Below are positions 22,651-34,664 of a stretch of 64,000 bases of DNA, in pieces. The notes under the pieces were generated by a model. The model worked only from the letters and a program-made list of their open reading frames with translations, searched no databases and was not told the DNA's origin. Position 1 is the first letter of the stretch; each line of letters starts with the position of its first letter. The DNA is taken from assembly GCA_916613615.1 (NCBI GenBank), contig OU744732.1, forward strand, positions 26,980,673 to 27,044,672. The letters run 5' to 3'. Made by a program: the position numbers and the translations under genes. This DNA comes from Steromphala cineraria. Its lineage: Eukaryota > Mollusca > Gastropoda > Trochida > Trochidae.

Positions 22651-25600
22651 ATATATTGCTGACTGTAAGTCGATATGATGCCAGTTGCTTTGAAACTGTG
22701 TTTGTTGTTTGTTTTAATCATATTACATATTATTCACGACAAATTGTTAACGAACGACAGCCAACAATCATTTCTTCTTAACAATGCACTTGCCTCTTTC
22801 ATTAAGGCCTCAGTTTTAGATCTCGCTCACATAGTACTGAGTTTCTCTAATAAAGGCACACCATTATTGCAGCCTACTGTATTTTCCACTTTTGTCAATT
22901 AGAGACTGAAGTCTGTTCAAAGACACTAAAGGCACAAAAAGTGATTTTATTTGATTTATCCCTAATAATTGCACTTGAGTGAAATATTGGAGACAGTAGA
23001 CCATCAAGGAAAACAAAGAAGACTTACAAATATTGCTGTCATTTGTCCCTACATACGTTAAACAAATATACAGCAGGAAAATTACTTTGCATTAAACAGA
23101 ACAATTAATATAGTGGAGGTCTTGAACAATCACATAATATGTCAATAAGATAAACATTTGTGAACATACCTCTCTTGGTGTTATATCACTTTTTCCTAAA
23201 GCACAAGCAAACTGTACCCACCAGCATATATAAAGTGTGAGCTAGTCCCAGGTAAATGCATACATCAAATGAATTCAGTTACTCAACCTGTCAAATCAAG
23301 TGAAACCTTACTCTCAATAATATTTCAATGCATGCTGATGACAAATTGCATGCAGATATAATGCAGTTGCAAAAGTACAACAATGACGATTTTGCTTGCA
23401 TAGATTTGTATTGACTGCAGACGATTGATAGAGACATGAAATATACACTTGCATTTTCAATTCAACAAATCATGCGTCCTTAAAAAAACTTACCTTCAAT
23501 GCCATTTGGAACATGGCTAAACTTGTCACTTGTCAAAATAATAATACCTTACAGCAACATTGAGTGATCCATTTCACAAACACTATGTTCATTTCAATCA
23601 ATCATATCCACTGAATCACTGAGATATGTTCATTTCAATCACTGTAAGAATACAAATCCTTATCCATTGAAACTTTGACAGGAAGAAATCACTGACTGTC
23701 AAAGCATGAAGTCTTCATTATTAGAATTTTTCATGCCCTAACACTTTGATTAGGCATGAAGGTAAAATTCCTCCACAAAAAACTCCAGCAGGTAAGTGAA
23801 CAGTAAAATACACAAATGTATTGATCAATGAAATCAAGCCTGAATAGTTGGCCTGGCATGCATTCACTTGGCAAGCTTTGAGTGGGTTAACTATTGCACT
23901 GATTGCCTCTCGGGTAGCTAAGCTGTGTTATTCACCGCCGGGGATATAAGTCTCTTAATGCACTGATAGAAATCCAATGTAATACACACCCCTGTAATCA
24001 ATTTCATTTCAGCCGACTGCAATATACAAGAGATTGACATGGCATGTTTTCTTTACAGGGATTGTAATCAGTGACCTTACATATTAAAGCTTTGAAGGGA
24101 TCTTCTGGTTTGATCTTGTTGTAATTATATTTTCTTGTAATAATGTGATCTGATGAACTTATCTGGTACATAATGTCACACATTGACTTCTGATATGATC
24201 ATAAGCCATGTTTTGAGAGATATTTAGCTTCTAACTCCCACTTTGATCTGCTCAGTGAAGCATGACACCCCCTTTTACCTTTATCAAGTCTATCTGTCAC
24301 ACAATCAGTACTTGTCTTCTAACTTCTTATCGATATATCGAACCTCAAACATACCTTCTGTAGTGTATTCTAAATACAACATACACCTGAAAATGAATAA
24401 TTTTTAATCAACCCCTTTTGCCTAGATAAAATTCATTTACAATTCTTTTTTTGAAAAATGATAATTTAAGGTAGGGGAAAGGGGGATTTCTAGGTCTGGG
24501 CAGAAATAGAGCAAATTTGCTCAAATGTAGATGAATATTGTTTTAATTGAGCTTCAGGTATGCAAAATTGATATTGAAATGGAAAAATAGAACTTCTTCC
24601 TCCCTTTGTTTAAATTTGGAGTCAATTTAATTGGCATACTTCCAAATGTATTGCTGTTCTTGATGCAAAATGTCATAAGTAGATTATTTGTATATATGTG
24701 AGATATGGCTAATGGCAGGCTAATGCACCCAAAAAATAAAGAAGTTGTCATCTATATAATATTATCCCCAAACCCATGATAACCCTATTTCATATTTCAG
24801 TACAATTGTATATTAACAGTCAATATGCTTATCTGAACAAACTGGCCTTGGTATTTGGATTATTGAATGTCAGATTCCTGGTAGTTAATCAAGATCAATT
24901 TACCTGTTGGTTGATCTCCTAATTCACATATGACTTGATTATTATGTCTGTCATAAAGAAAACGTTGATTGTATATACTAAATAGGTAAAACCATGATTG
25001 CATGTAATATATATAGTTCCTTGCAATGCACCAAATATCCGTATCAGTTGCTAGATTGAGTGTTGAATAATTGTGTCACAAAGAATGATTTTTATTATAA
25101 CCTAAAATTATATATTATCCAAAGTCTCTGTAGCCAGGGAAGGTATAAGGTACCAGGAATAAGGTAAGATCAAATAAGGAGTAAGGTACAGATCTAGAGG
25201 TGAAGAACAAAAGAATACATAATTTGAAGGGTCCGGGGCAAAAAGTTGATAACCCTCAAAACCTAATTTTCCGAGTTTTTTATCACAAGTGGGTCGCAAG
25301 AGGCAGATCCTTCATTTTCTTATGAATTACCTCCCTTATCTCTTACAGTTTGAGAGTTACATCATACCTGCTTTGTGATAAGCCACCGAATTTTCAATTT
25401 TGTTTGGTAAAAGTGTGACAAGCCTCAAAAATAGGGGAACAGAACATTTTTTGTAAATGGATTTTCTCTTCAGATATAGAAAATACTGGCAGAACCCTAC
25501 ATTCTTCTTATGAAGAAACATCAGAAGAATCAAAGTTAGATAGTAACAGTGTCATGACCAAATTTTTTGTGGAAAAATTAAGGTTTTTGTGATGAGACAC

Positions 25601-26441
25601 GGGGTTATCATGTTTTTACCCCGAAAATGACTCTTTAACATGTAAAAAATTTAAACGTGTTTTTCTCAAAAGTAGAAATGTGTGGGTTATCATAGTCTTG
25701 CCCCGGACCCTTCATTTGTTCATTAGTAGACACATTCAATATTTGGTTGGTAATAATGGCAGAGGAAAACATAACTGATGCATCAAAAGGCAGATAACCT
25801 CTTAATGTTACAAACAAGACCATTGGTTTCCTTTATATCAAAATATTAATAACTCTTTTCCCCTAAACATACTAGTCTTTTTAAACATATCTATCTACAT
25901 GAACTAGGAATATGTATTTCTTTATTAACTCATACTTAAAGGAGTTTTATATAAATGAAATAGAAATTTGAACAACGACTATATCTTTGAATTCATCTGT
26001 CCTTGATCTAACCTGTTATAACAAAAATTCACACGTAGAGATTATATCCATAGGAAGTGTAATATAAGACTAGGATGGATTTTATTCAATATGCACGAGT
26101 TTGGTAAAAGTCATATTGTACACTTCACTATTCATCTATTTGATAATATACCAGTATCTAGATTAAAATGGCTAATGTGCTATAAAATTGTATTAACATG
26201 TCTGATACAACAATTTATACTGAGTTGTAACCAGGGGAAAGTCCTAGGGTCAGATGTGCACACATGAAAAACATGTCACAACTTATATTTCCCCTTCTTG
26301 GCAATGAGCAAATCTTAAATGTATGTGGACTTGTGCAAGGTTACCACATTAGTCCAATCCTTTTCATTATCTTTGACACAATCTCAGACTGCAATGTCAA
26401 CACTCTTATCAGAATCAATAACAAAACAGGTAACTGTGTTT

Positions 26442-26581
26442 GAACTCACTGAACTGTTCTAAAGGTAAGGTAGATAAGTAAACAATTGTACATGGACCGA
26501 TAGTTTGTGCAGAACTCACTGAACTACTTTAAAGGTAAGGTAGATAAGTAAACAATTGTACATGGACGGATAGTTTGTGCA
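26442..26581. repeat. Recent 70-bp tandem duplication
   Basis: Two units, 26442-26511 and 26512-26581, are almost identical (GAACTCACTGAACT...GATAGTTTGTGCA), with only a few mismatches. Confidence 0.85.
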
Positions 26582-28518
26582 GAGGTTGATTGATTGTTCA
26601 ACGTTCACTCAGCAGACTAATCAACCACACACCGAGTTACCACATTGATGTGAACGGGCAAGTCTGTGTACATTATTCATTCAGCCGGGACAATTTTGAC
26701 GTCATGAATTAAAGATGACAAGAAAGCAACAAAGAAGAATATGTATGAGTGAAGGTCTTTGAGGGATGTTGTCTTTAGGTTTAAAATAGAACAATATGAA
26801 CTAGTAAGTAAGAAATGTAATAGACAAATATTATGGATGTTAACTTCATTTTTTAAGAGTCAAAGGGTAAGAAATAGTCACGAAACAATGTATCCTACAA
26901 AGAGAGAGTATTAGTTTCCTTCTATATAAATTGTCTTAATTCTAAAACACTAAGTTATAATTTCTTCTCTAGCATCTCAATCTTAAGTAAGTCGTTAAAA
27001 TGTTGCATGGACATAACATTTATTTGCAGGTGTATCAATGTGGACAATTAGTAAAAATACTTGACAATATTGTTACTTATGTGAATTTCTTACAACGACG
27101 AACATCCTTATTCTTCACATTGTTAGTACCAAGCAAGAAGAGAACTTAAAGGAAAGGGAGGCGCAAGACGACCTGTCTAGAGGCGGTTTTAATCAAGATA
27201 ACAGCATGTGGATCCGAAGTTGGAAAAAAACTAAGAGAAGGAGAGAACTGTTCACAAGACACGGAGCTATCCGCGAAGAGTACCAGAATGGTGTTGTTAC
27301 ATGTTTTCGAGTCTAGAGAGTAGAACTTGCATGATATCAGTGTCGGTCCCAAAGACATTCATGCAATGCTAATAATAACAGATTTTCATTTATCTTGCCT
27401 ACAAAGATGTTAGATAAAAGAAACATATCAACAAAGACCAAAATTAATACACCCAATCAGTAATTACAATGAACCTAAAATTAGGAAAATGATAACAATT
27501 GTCTTTAAAGTGTTATAAGGAAATGAATCTAAATTAAAACAAAAAACCAACCTTATTTCATCCATCTCTCACATGAAATCCTTTAAACCAGTAAGGCCAT
27601 TATTCACCAGTTTTAACTTCCAAGTGTTACCATCAAGCCACATGCACTGTTTTCAAATCCTGATCACTCACTTTCCACACCAACTTTATCTGAGACTAGC
27701 CTATATCAGCTATAAGCCCTCCCCTATTCAAACTTCACTCAGGGGCTAATGCCTCAACAGGGCCTGTTAAACAGAAAGGTATACAAACACAGCACTTAAG
27801 GGACATTAAAGTGGGAAATGTCATTCAGTTGGTATCATGATCTACCCTCTGGTTTCATATTCTTAGGTTTATCACACAAATGAAGTTTATTTCAAACTAA
27901 AAATGGGGAGAAATGGTAGAAAAATTTAATTTGTTTTAAAATGTATTTATTTATGTATTATCACTTAATGGATTTCCTTTCTATTTGGAAATAAATATTG
28001 TTTAAAACATATGGATTGCATACAATTTTTGATGAAAAATATGTTTTTCTTGTGCTCATAAAATTATCACTGGTATATTAACAGAAAGTTTTTCAACCTT
28101 ACTAAAATGGAACGTTATCACTAAATAATCTTTGAAGATTTCACTAAAAACATCATCAGATTCTATATTAAATGATTTCTTTAGGGGAAAAAAAAGAAAA
28201 TCAAAATAAAAGTTACCAAATTAAACCTAACCTTTACTATCATCACTATAAATTGTTAGTAACAAAACTTCTCCTAAAGTATTGTTATCAATAAGTCCAT
28301 GAGGAGAGAGCCACTTCTTCTTACTCTTAAACATGATATAAACACCTCAAATATACCAGGTTAACGGTTTTAGCATATAACTTGAAAACAAATTAACACA
28401 AAGACAAACAATGAATATCCACTACCTACTTAACAAGACAATTTATCAAAACAATATTTGAATGAATTAAGGGGGTGGTGTAGGTTGGGGATCCAACAGA
28501 CATACAACCCTCACCTTG

Positions 28519-28542
28519 CCCCCCCCCCCCCCCCCCCCCCCC
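28519..28542. repeat. Poly(C) tract, 24 bases
   Basis: Uninterrupted C run. It gives a false Gly-rich ORF on the other strand. Confidence 0.9.
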
Positions 28543-28984
28543 ACCCCCACCCGAACACACTCCACCACACCATCCTTTTAAAGTAGGCAGGTGCTTGATT
28601 GTCCAATACATGACATATTGATACACACAGTCAACATCATTGACACTGAAAAGTAAAACACTGACACCAGAATATACTCCATAACTAAGACTGGTGTAAA
28701 CAAACATGGATCCTCTATCTTCCATTCTTTACCCAAACTCTCAAGCGAGGTTGATATCTATTTGCCTAAGGTCTTTCATGTGTTCGCTATGTCCTTCCTG
28801 GCTGAAAGGTCTTAATATGGTATGTTCTAAAGACATATTGGACTTTCTTTCAAGGATTTATTTACCAGCTTTCAGTTTTTCTGCATAAGTATAGGATATT
28901 TTTAAAGTTGATGACACATATAATTGCGACAAATCTTTTGGAGATGAATTATCAACCTAAAGGTGTGTGTTTGTGTATGTCTGT

Positions 28985-29009
28985 GGGGGGGGGGGGGGGG
29001 GGGGGGGGG
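28985..29009. repeat. Poly(G) tract, 25 bases
   Basis: Uninterrupted G run about 440 bp from the poly(C) tract, upstream of GGAGAGGAGG-type purine-rich sequence. Confidence 0.9.
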
Positions 29010-29210
29010 CTGTTTGGGTCTGGTTAATCTTTCAAAGGGGAGGAGAAGAGGAGAGGAGGTTGAAGAGGGGGATTGGAAAGATTTAAATACAAAAATTCCT
29101 TGTTTTATCCACAACTGTTTGACTTGACAAGAGAGATGATGAGAAGTCCAGTAGATATCTGCTACTACTACCTTTCTCAATGAAGCTACTCTTTCTCATA
29201 ACCAACTTAC

Positions 29211-29426
29211 TTGTCTTGGTCTGCATACAGGCCTACATGGAGATCTTGTGGGCGACCCAGAAACATGTCTGGAGGGAGATCTGGAGACTCCTGGAGACCT
29301 CGATGGAGACCTTGAAGTAGATCTTGAGGGGGATCTCGAAGACAGTAAATCCTCCACAGACGGTTCTCTAATACTTCTCCAAACCTTCCACAAATGATAC
29401 ATGTATGTTGATGATGACATTGCCAC
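29211..29426 (-). CDS. Candidate upstream SR-rich first exon, possibly of the TRIM gene
   Basis: An ATG at 29426 opens 72 codons that end at a consensus donor, CAA|GTAAGT (29210 downwards), in phase 0. The peptide begins MAMSSSTYMYHLWKVWRSIR and then runs into Ser-Arg-Ser-Pro repeats (SRSPSRSTSRSPSRSPGVSR...), encoded by a degenerate 9-12-bp DNA repeat. The RING exon 9 kb downstream has a phase-0 acceptor at 20110 followed by an open in-frame leader before its ATG. Splicing the two would give an RS-extended TRIM protein of about 660 residues. RS domains are known from splicing factors. What is seen is the ORF, donor and phase match; that the two exons are joined is inference. Confidence 0.35.
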
Positions 29427-30333
29427 AAACCTGATAGCTCATAAAGTTAAGCTCCAATCAGTATCCTTGAAACGATGCACATGCGCTATTAGCCTTTGAT
29501 CCTCAAACCAAACTAGCATCCAAGTTCACAGAATTATTCATAACCCACTGAAATCTGATACCACTGTTGAGATTCAGATGAAACTGCAGTTCATATGGGA
29601 GACCTTAATCAGTCATCAGAAAGAATGCCATAATTAGATATAAACCCCAAATTAGGTAGAAGAATGCCCTGACGCCATGAAAAGCATTACTAGAAGAAAC
29701 TCCCAGTTCAACCACAAATCAAAAGTCAGATAGAATGTCACAATTGAACCTCAATGGTTGACACAATTAGAAGAATGTCCTGGTAATGTGAGAGAATCAC
29801 CAAGGAGACAGAACATCCAGCCAATACAAATCCATCCCATTTTGTGTTCCAATCTGTCTCATCAAATAACTCATTTGAGGGACACACAATGCAAGGACAA
29901 GAATAGGAAGTGGTTTGCCCCGATGATCCATCCATATGGAGTCTACATACATACAACAGTCAGTGCTACGTCTTCTATTTACATGACCGTTTATTGATTT
30001 AGTAGACTTTCATGTATGGACACAGCACGTCCATTATCACTAGGCTGGGATTAAACAATAGGAAGATGAAGCTTATTGATGTTTAATGTTCTTAATGGAA
30101 CTTCCTTGAATAATACATTGCAGAATGTTTTATTTCATTCAAAACCCGAATGTCAATTCATTTCTTTCTTGAGGTATGTTATTATAAAAGTATGCTGTTT
30201 TATAAATATGGTTCCATTCAAATGCAACAAGTACAAACATAGCTAAACAAACAAAAATAAAGAAACACAGTGCATGTCCATACATAATGAACAGATGCAG
30301 TTGTAAGCGTTAACCCTGTAGAACTCCAATTGT

Positions 30334-30582
30334 TCACACAGAGGAATAATAATTGTCGTTTCTGATTGGATTTTCAAACATGAATCGATGTCTCCTTTTC
30401 ACAAAAGCTGCCGGGCCGAGACTCCAAAAATGACCTGAAGAGATTTGGGTATATTTTTCAACCTCAGCACACTTCCGAAATAATTTAACATCGCAATAAT
30501 AAACCATCCATGAATCTATTTTCTCTTCTATTTGGAATCCTCGTTCAGAATTATTCACAAAGCCACATTTCTCTTCATCCAA
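30334..30582 (-). other. Unassigned 82-codon ORF
   Basis: An ATG at 30582 opens 82 codons (MDEEKCGFVNNSERGFQIEE...) to TGA, with even amino-acid composition and a mix of Trp, Cys and charged residues that looks more protein-like than other chance ORFs here. No domain is recognised and no flanking splice sites are convincing. It could equally be chance or a repeat remnant. Confidence 0.2.
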
Positions 30583-31411
30583 TTGTATTGAGTCAAATCA
30601 TCCACTTCCGAAGTTACTTTTTCTTATAGGTATCAAAACCTATTAAAAATTATATTGTGATATTTGAGCTTAACACACAGTAACACAGTGACTTGCAGTT
30701 GTACACCAAATATTGCATAACATCTCCAATGTCAAAGTGAAAAATTAATGACTGAAATTGTTTCATCAGCAAATCCATGAGATAGGAAATTTCAATCAAT
30801 ACCCTTGTCATGGTCTGTCTGTATAACAATGAGGCATCTATCTATTTTATTTATGCTTAATTGATTAATTCTTGCTTGTTAAAAGTTAGTATATTGGTTG
30901 ATTTTCATGCACTGAAAAATCAATAGTGGAAGTATTCAACGTTTTTCTTGAAACAAAATGATGACAGTATGTTCTCTCCGCAAGAATATTTTCTTAATTA
31001 TTCATGACTGACAGGCAATGTCAAATGCATTATAGCAAAGAAATTAACGTAAACAAAGCAAAATCGTAACAAATAGATATACTCCCTATCTTTGATTTTA
31101 GCTGATTTGATACCTTATATTTAACATGTGAGAGGGGGGGGGGATTTGGCAGAAAAAGAGGTTGAGAGAGATGAAAATAACTTACATTCTTTTCAAAATA
31201 AACATTTTACATATTTTTTCATTGTCTGTCAATTATATTGAGTTATTTGGGTATTATTACACAGCTCAATACCCCAAAACAATTACATAGCAAGTTTAGA
31301 AATCATATTCATTGCATAAATGTTGAGCAGATGATAACATTTTTTATAAAATGAAATTTAATATAATTTATATGTAAAAAATAGCATAGAGTTGAGATGC
31401 AAACAAATACA

Positions 31412-31640
31412 TTAAAGGGGCAGTAGCACATTTTTGGGGGAATATAAAATGAATTAAAGGTGTTCTAAAAAAATGCCCACCAATGGATTTTCTGTGAATT
31501 CTCATACTTTTTCCTCTGACTACGGATGATTGGCGTGTGTAATGAGATTGTTGACACTGTCAATACAATACATGTAGTATTAACTTATAATTATAACTTA
31601 AAAATTTAAAATATAAAATCATCAAAAAACATGCTACTTT
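31412..31640. mobile_element. Truncated copy of the AAGGGGCAGTAGCAC MITE
   Basis: Starts TTAAAGGGGCAGTAGCACAT and shares GGGGGAATATAA and ATGAATTAAAGGTGTTC with the element at 9854-10152. The right terminal repeat is incomplete (AAAAAACATGCTACTTTATC). Confidence 0.6.
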
Positions 31641-32279
31641 ATCATATCTCGTACACTTAACAGGTTGTCTGAGAAGCAGCAGACTAACATTCAGCACATG
31701 TATAAAGAAATGCATGTCAGGATACATAGATCCATAGTGAATTATCATGGTTCGGTATCTGATAAAACGCAATTTATTTGACTGGATCATTAAACAAATT
31801 TAGTCGATTTTGATCCAAATAAATGTAAATATTGAATCCTGAAATCAAGACCTTTTGAAAATAGATTCTTTCATTCTTTCACGCTGCTAAATGGCTGAAA
31901 TTATGCCCAAGCAGAGTTAAACAAAATAACTCATTTCTCACTTAATTTGGATTTTTAAAAATAATTTGATAGTTATGAACGAGTATTTTTTGGGTTCAAT
32001 AGTTTTTAACTTACCCGGTACCCATTGACTCTCTTCTTGTTAGTAATTATGAAAAACGATTACGGAAGTGGGAGCTCACGTTTACTGTGACTTTAGTATC
32101 AAAATATGTATAGTATCGTGCAGTTCATCATAACATCCCTATAAAAAATACAATGACATAATCAACAGTCATTTACTATGTTTCACAATACAGCAACCAT
32201 ACTTATGCACATACACACAATCTTACATTACACATCTGTATGCATACCCATAGCAGTCATCATTTAAACAGGAAAGGTC

Positions 32280-33370
32280 TGTGACATTGCATAACTGTTA
32301 CTTTCACCTTCTATATCAGATCACTAATATGCAATAACACAGACTTGCATTGCTATACAAAACATATCACATTGTTTCAGAACTGCCTCTAATTATTTAA
32401 AATAGAGCCATGGGCTCTGTAGCTCATCAGACTTTTGATGGGAATAGGTTTTTAAGGTTTTGACCCTGTGACCCCAATTGGGGTCAAGGGGTAACCAAAT
32501 GTAAAATTTATACTCTTTATTGGCCAAAGAGTCTACACACAACTTTTCAGCTCTCTAGGCCTTTTGGAACTGGAGAAGAAGATGAAAATAGGTTTTTAAA
32601 CTTTTGACCCCTGTGACCCCAATTGGGGTCATTGGGTCACGAAATCTACAATTTAAAATCCCCATTGGCCAAGGAGTCTGCACATCAAATATCAGCTCTC
32701 TAGAGTCATTGGTTCTGGAGAAGAAGTCGAAAATGTGAAAAGTTTACGGATGGACGGATGGACGGATGGACGGATGGACAGACGCCGGACGCCTTGCCAT
32801 GCCATAAGCCCATCGGGTCTTTCAGACCTGATGAGCTAAAAATTGGTCTCTTGTGAACAGATATTTTAATATTTGTGAGATATCCCATTGTTCACCTTAA
32901 TAACTCAACTGCTCAATTTGAAGAAAATAGGATAAACTTAAGTTTGGATGTTTTTGGTTTTAAGTATATATATGGTTACTTCCTTGTCTGACACTTAGAC
33001 TCTGAAATGATTTTTTTCAATTAGTCTGAAATTTTGGGGGAAAAAATGAAAAGGAGACTGAGATTTCTTTATTTTCAGCCTAAAATTGAGCTCTCATTTG
33101 TCTTATTGTAGACTTGCTTAGGCTTGCATTATATTATAGGGTCTGGCTGACAAGACTAGTTTTGTGACTCCCCCACTGATTTTCTAGTTGATACTAGCAA
33201 TGAAATAGGATAAGTAAAATCATATCTCCTCACCAGAATCACAATCACTTTATCATGACTAAGCATTGCAATATGTATCGTTTTCAGAACTACCTCTTTT
33301 GATTTAAAAATGTTTTCTTGTGAACAGATTTTAATGTTTGTGAGATCCCTTTGTTCACCTTGCTATATTG
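32280..33370 (+). repeat. Tandem duplication, about 0.9-kb period, one copy carrying a pearl-like insertion
   Basis: 32360-32402 (TTTCAGAACTGCCTCT...TTTAAAA) plus 32843-32895 (TCTTGTGAACAGAT...TTGTTCACCTT) match the uninterrupted 33275-33362 (TTTCAGAACTACCTCTTTTG...TCTTGTGAACAGATTTTAAT...). The first copy is split exactly by the element at 32403-32842. Confidence 0.7.
32403..32842 (+). mobile_element. Pearl-like non-autonomous element, copy C
   Basis: Begins TAGAGCCATGGGCTCTGTAG and ends CTGATGAGCTAAAAA. It has two core monomers (TTTTCAGCTCTCTAGGCC and ATATCAGCTCTCTAGAG) and a (GGAC/GGAT)n tract at about 32750-32785. The paralogous empty site at about 33303-33312 defines its borders: insertion in TTTAAAA/ATGTT with no obvious target duplication, as expected of Helitron/Helentron-like insertion. 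Confidence 0.7.
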
Positions 33371-34664
33371 CTCATTTGATGTCATTATTATTCAGACTAC
33401 AGAAACTAATAGTCATCAGTTCAGTAACAGCAATGAGTACCTCCCACCTCAACAACTTTCCAGACCAAACAGGCACAAATACAGGATTTGTGTTTTAGAT
33501 TTTAGGTTTAGATGCTCTCTATGGGTTTCATAAGTGCAGCTATTGAAATGATTTCTTTGAATCAAAGAATTTGTAAAGTGTGTCCAAGTGGATGTTTAAC
33601 TTGTCTACAGATTTTCAGTTTTTGCTCTACACTATTCTTATACAATTTGATCATGTATGAGTTAGAAGCCTCCAAATATAACATCAAGAAAACTTTCTTG
33701 GAGAGGGGTGCTCACACCAACCACATCCACCCCCACCTCTATATACCACCCCCCCCCCCCACCACAATGAATGAAAAATATGGCAAAAAGGAGAAAGATT
33801 GAATTAAGGCTACTTAAGTCTGTTTATATCAGGGCCTCTACTACTTATCTATTTAACAAGTACACAATATTTTATTACAGCCAATTTGTTGAAGAGTTTT
33901 TATGTGTTCTTTAGTTCAGCAAAGCATGTTTGAATGTTATCTTGAGAGTTTGAAGATAAATCTATAACATGTGTACCCAACTGGTTATAACTCATGCCAC
34001 ATGACAAGGTAAAGAGATTGATATATAGTTATGTCAACCCGGCTTACATAACAATTCAAAATACATGTAGTTATAAAATTTATTCATAAATCATGCAAAT
34101 GTTTTGATAATGTATTCATTAATAACTCTGTTTTAATGCACAGTGAGGAATTATTCCAAATCAAATCGTTCTCACGTCAATGCACTTTCATAAATCTTAA
34201 CTTTTGATTAAACAAATACTGTAATGTTTAGTTATAGTTTCCATATCTAATTCATATCTGAAATCTAAAAACATTGACTTCACATTTAACTCTTTGCAAG
34301 TTAAAACTTGAACATAAAGAATGTTTTCTGTTTAACTTTAAATATTTTGCCTCCTTATTCATAAATGAACCAATCTATGTAAGTGCAAATTTGTGTACCT
34401 ATTGATTTCACAAATCCAAAAACCTTCAGAGAAGAATATCGCCTCAGACCCAGGGGCCCCAAGTTGGGTGTTTTTACTTAAAAATGATTTACTTTTTTTA
34501 TCAAAGTATTAAGTTTTTACTTAAAAATGTGAAAGCATCATCTTAATGTAGATTACATAAATTTTAAAGTAACATGCATTGTTTTCCTAAGGCATGGCAC
34601 TTCATCTAATTGCCCTCAGTTCACCCAGCTGTACAAATGGGTTCCTCACTCCGGGCCCCGACGA

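Larger units (their letters stand above)
20110..29210. other. Large intron or intergenic region upstream of the TRIM RING exon
   Basis: AT-rich with no convincing exon. It holds small repeats listed separately (22355-22515, 22556-22650, 26442-26581, 28519-28542, 28985-29009). A tRNA-like B-box fragment (GGTTCGAGCCCC, minus) occurs near 20915. If the SR-rich exon belongs to the TRIM gene this is its first intron; otherwise the TRIM promoter lies somewhere here. Confidence 0.4.
29427..34664. other. Repeat-rich non-coding region
   Basis: Apart from the repeats and the weak ORF listed separately, no exon is supported. A poly(C) tract lies at about 33750-33760 and a short poly(G) at about 31134-31143. 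Confidence 0.4.

Noticed and set aside
28426..28725. Gly-rich ORF on the minus strand
   Set aside because: It is translation of a poly(C) run; no splice or start context.
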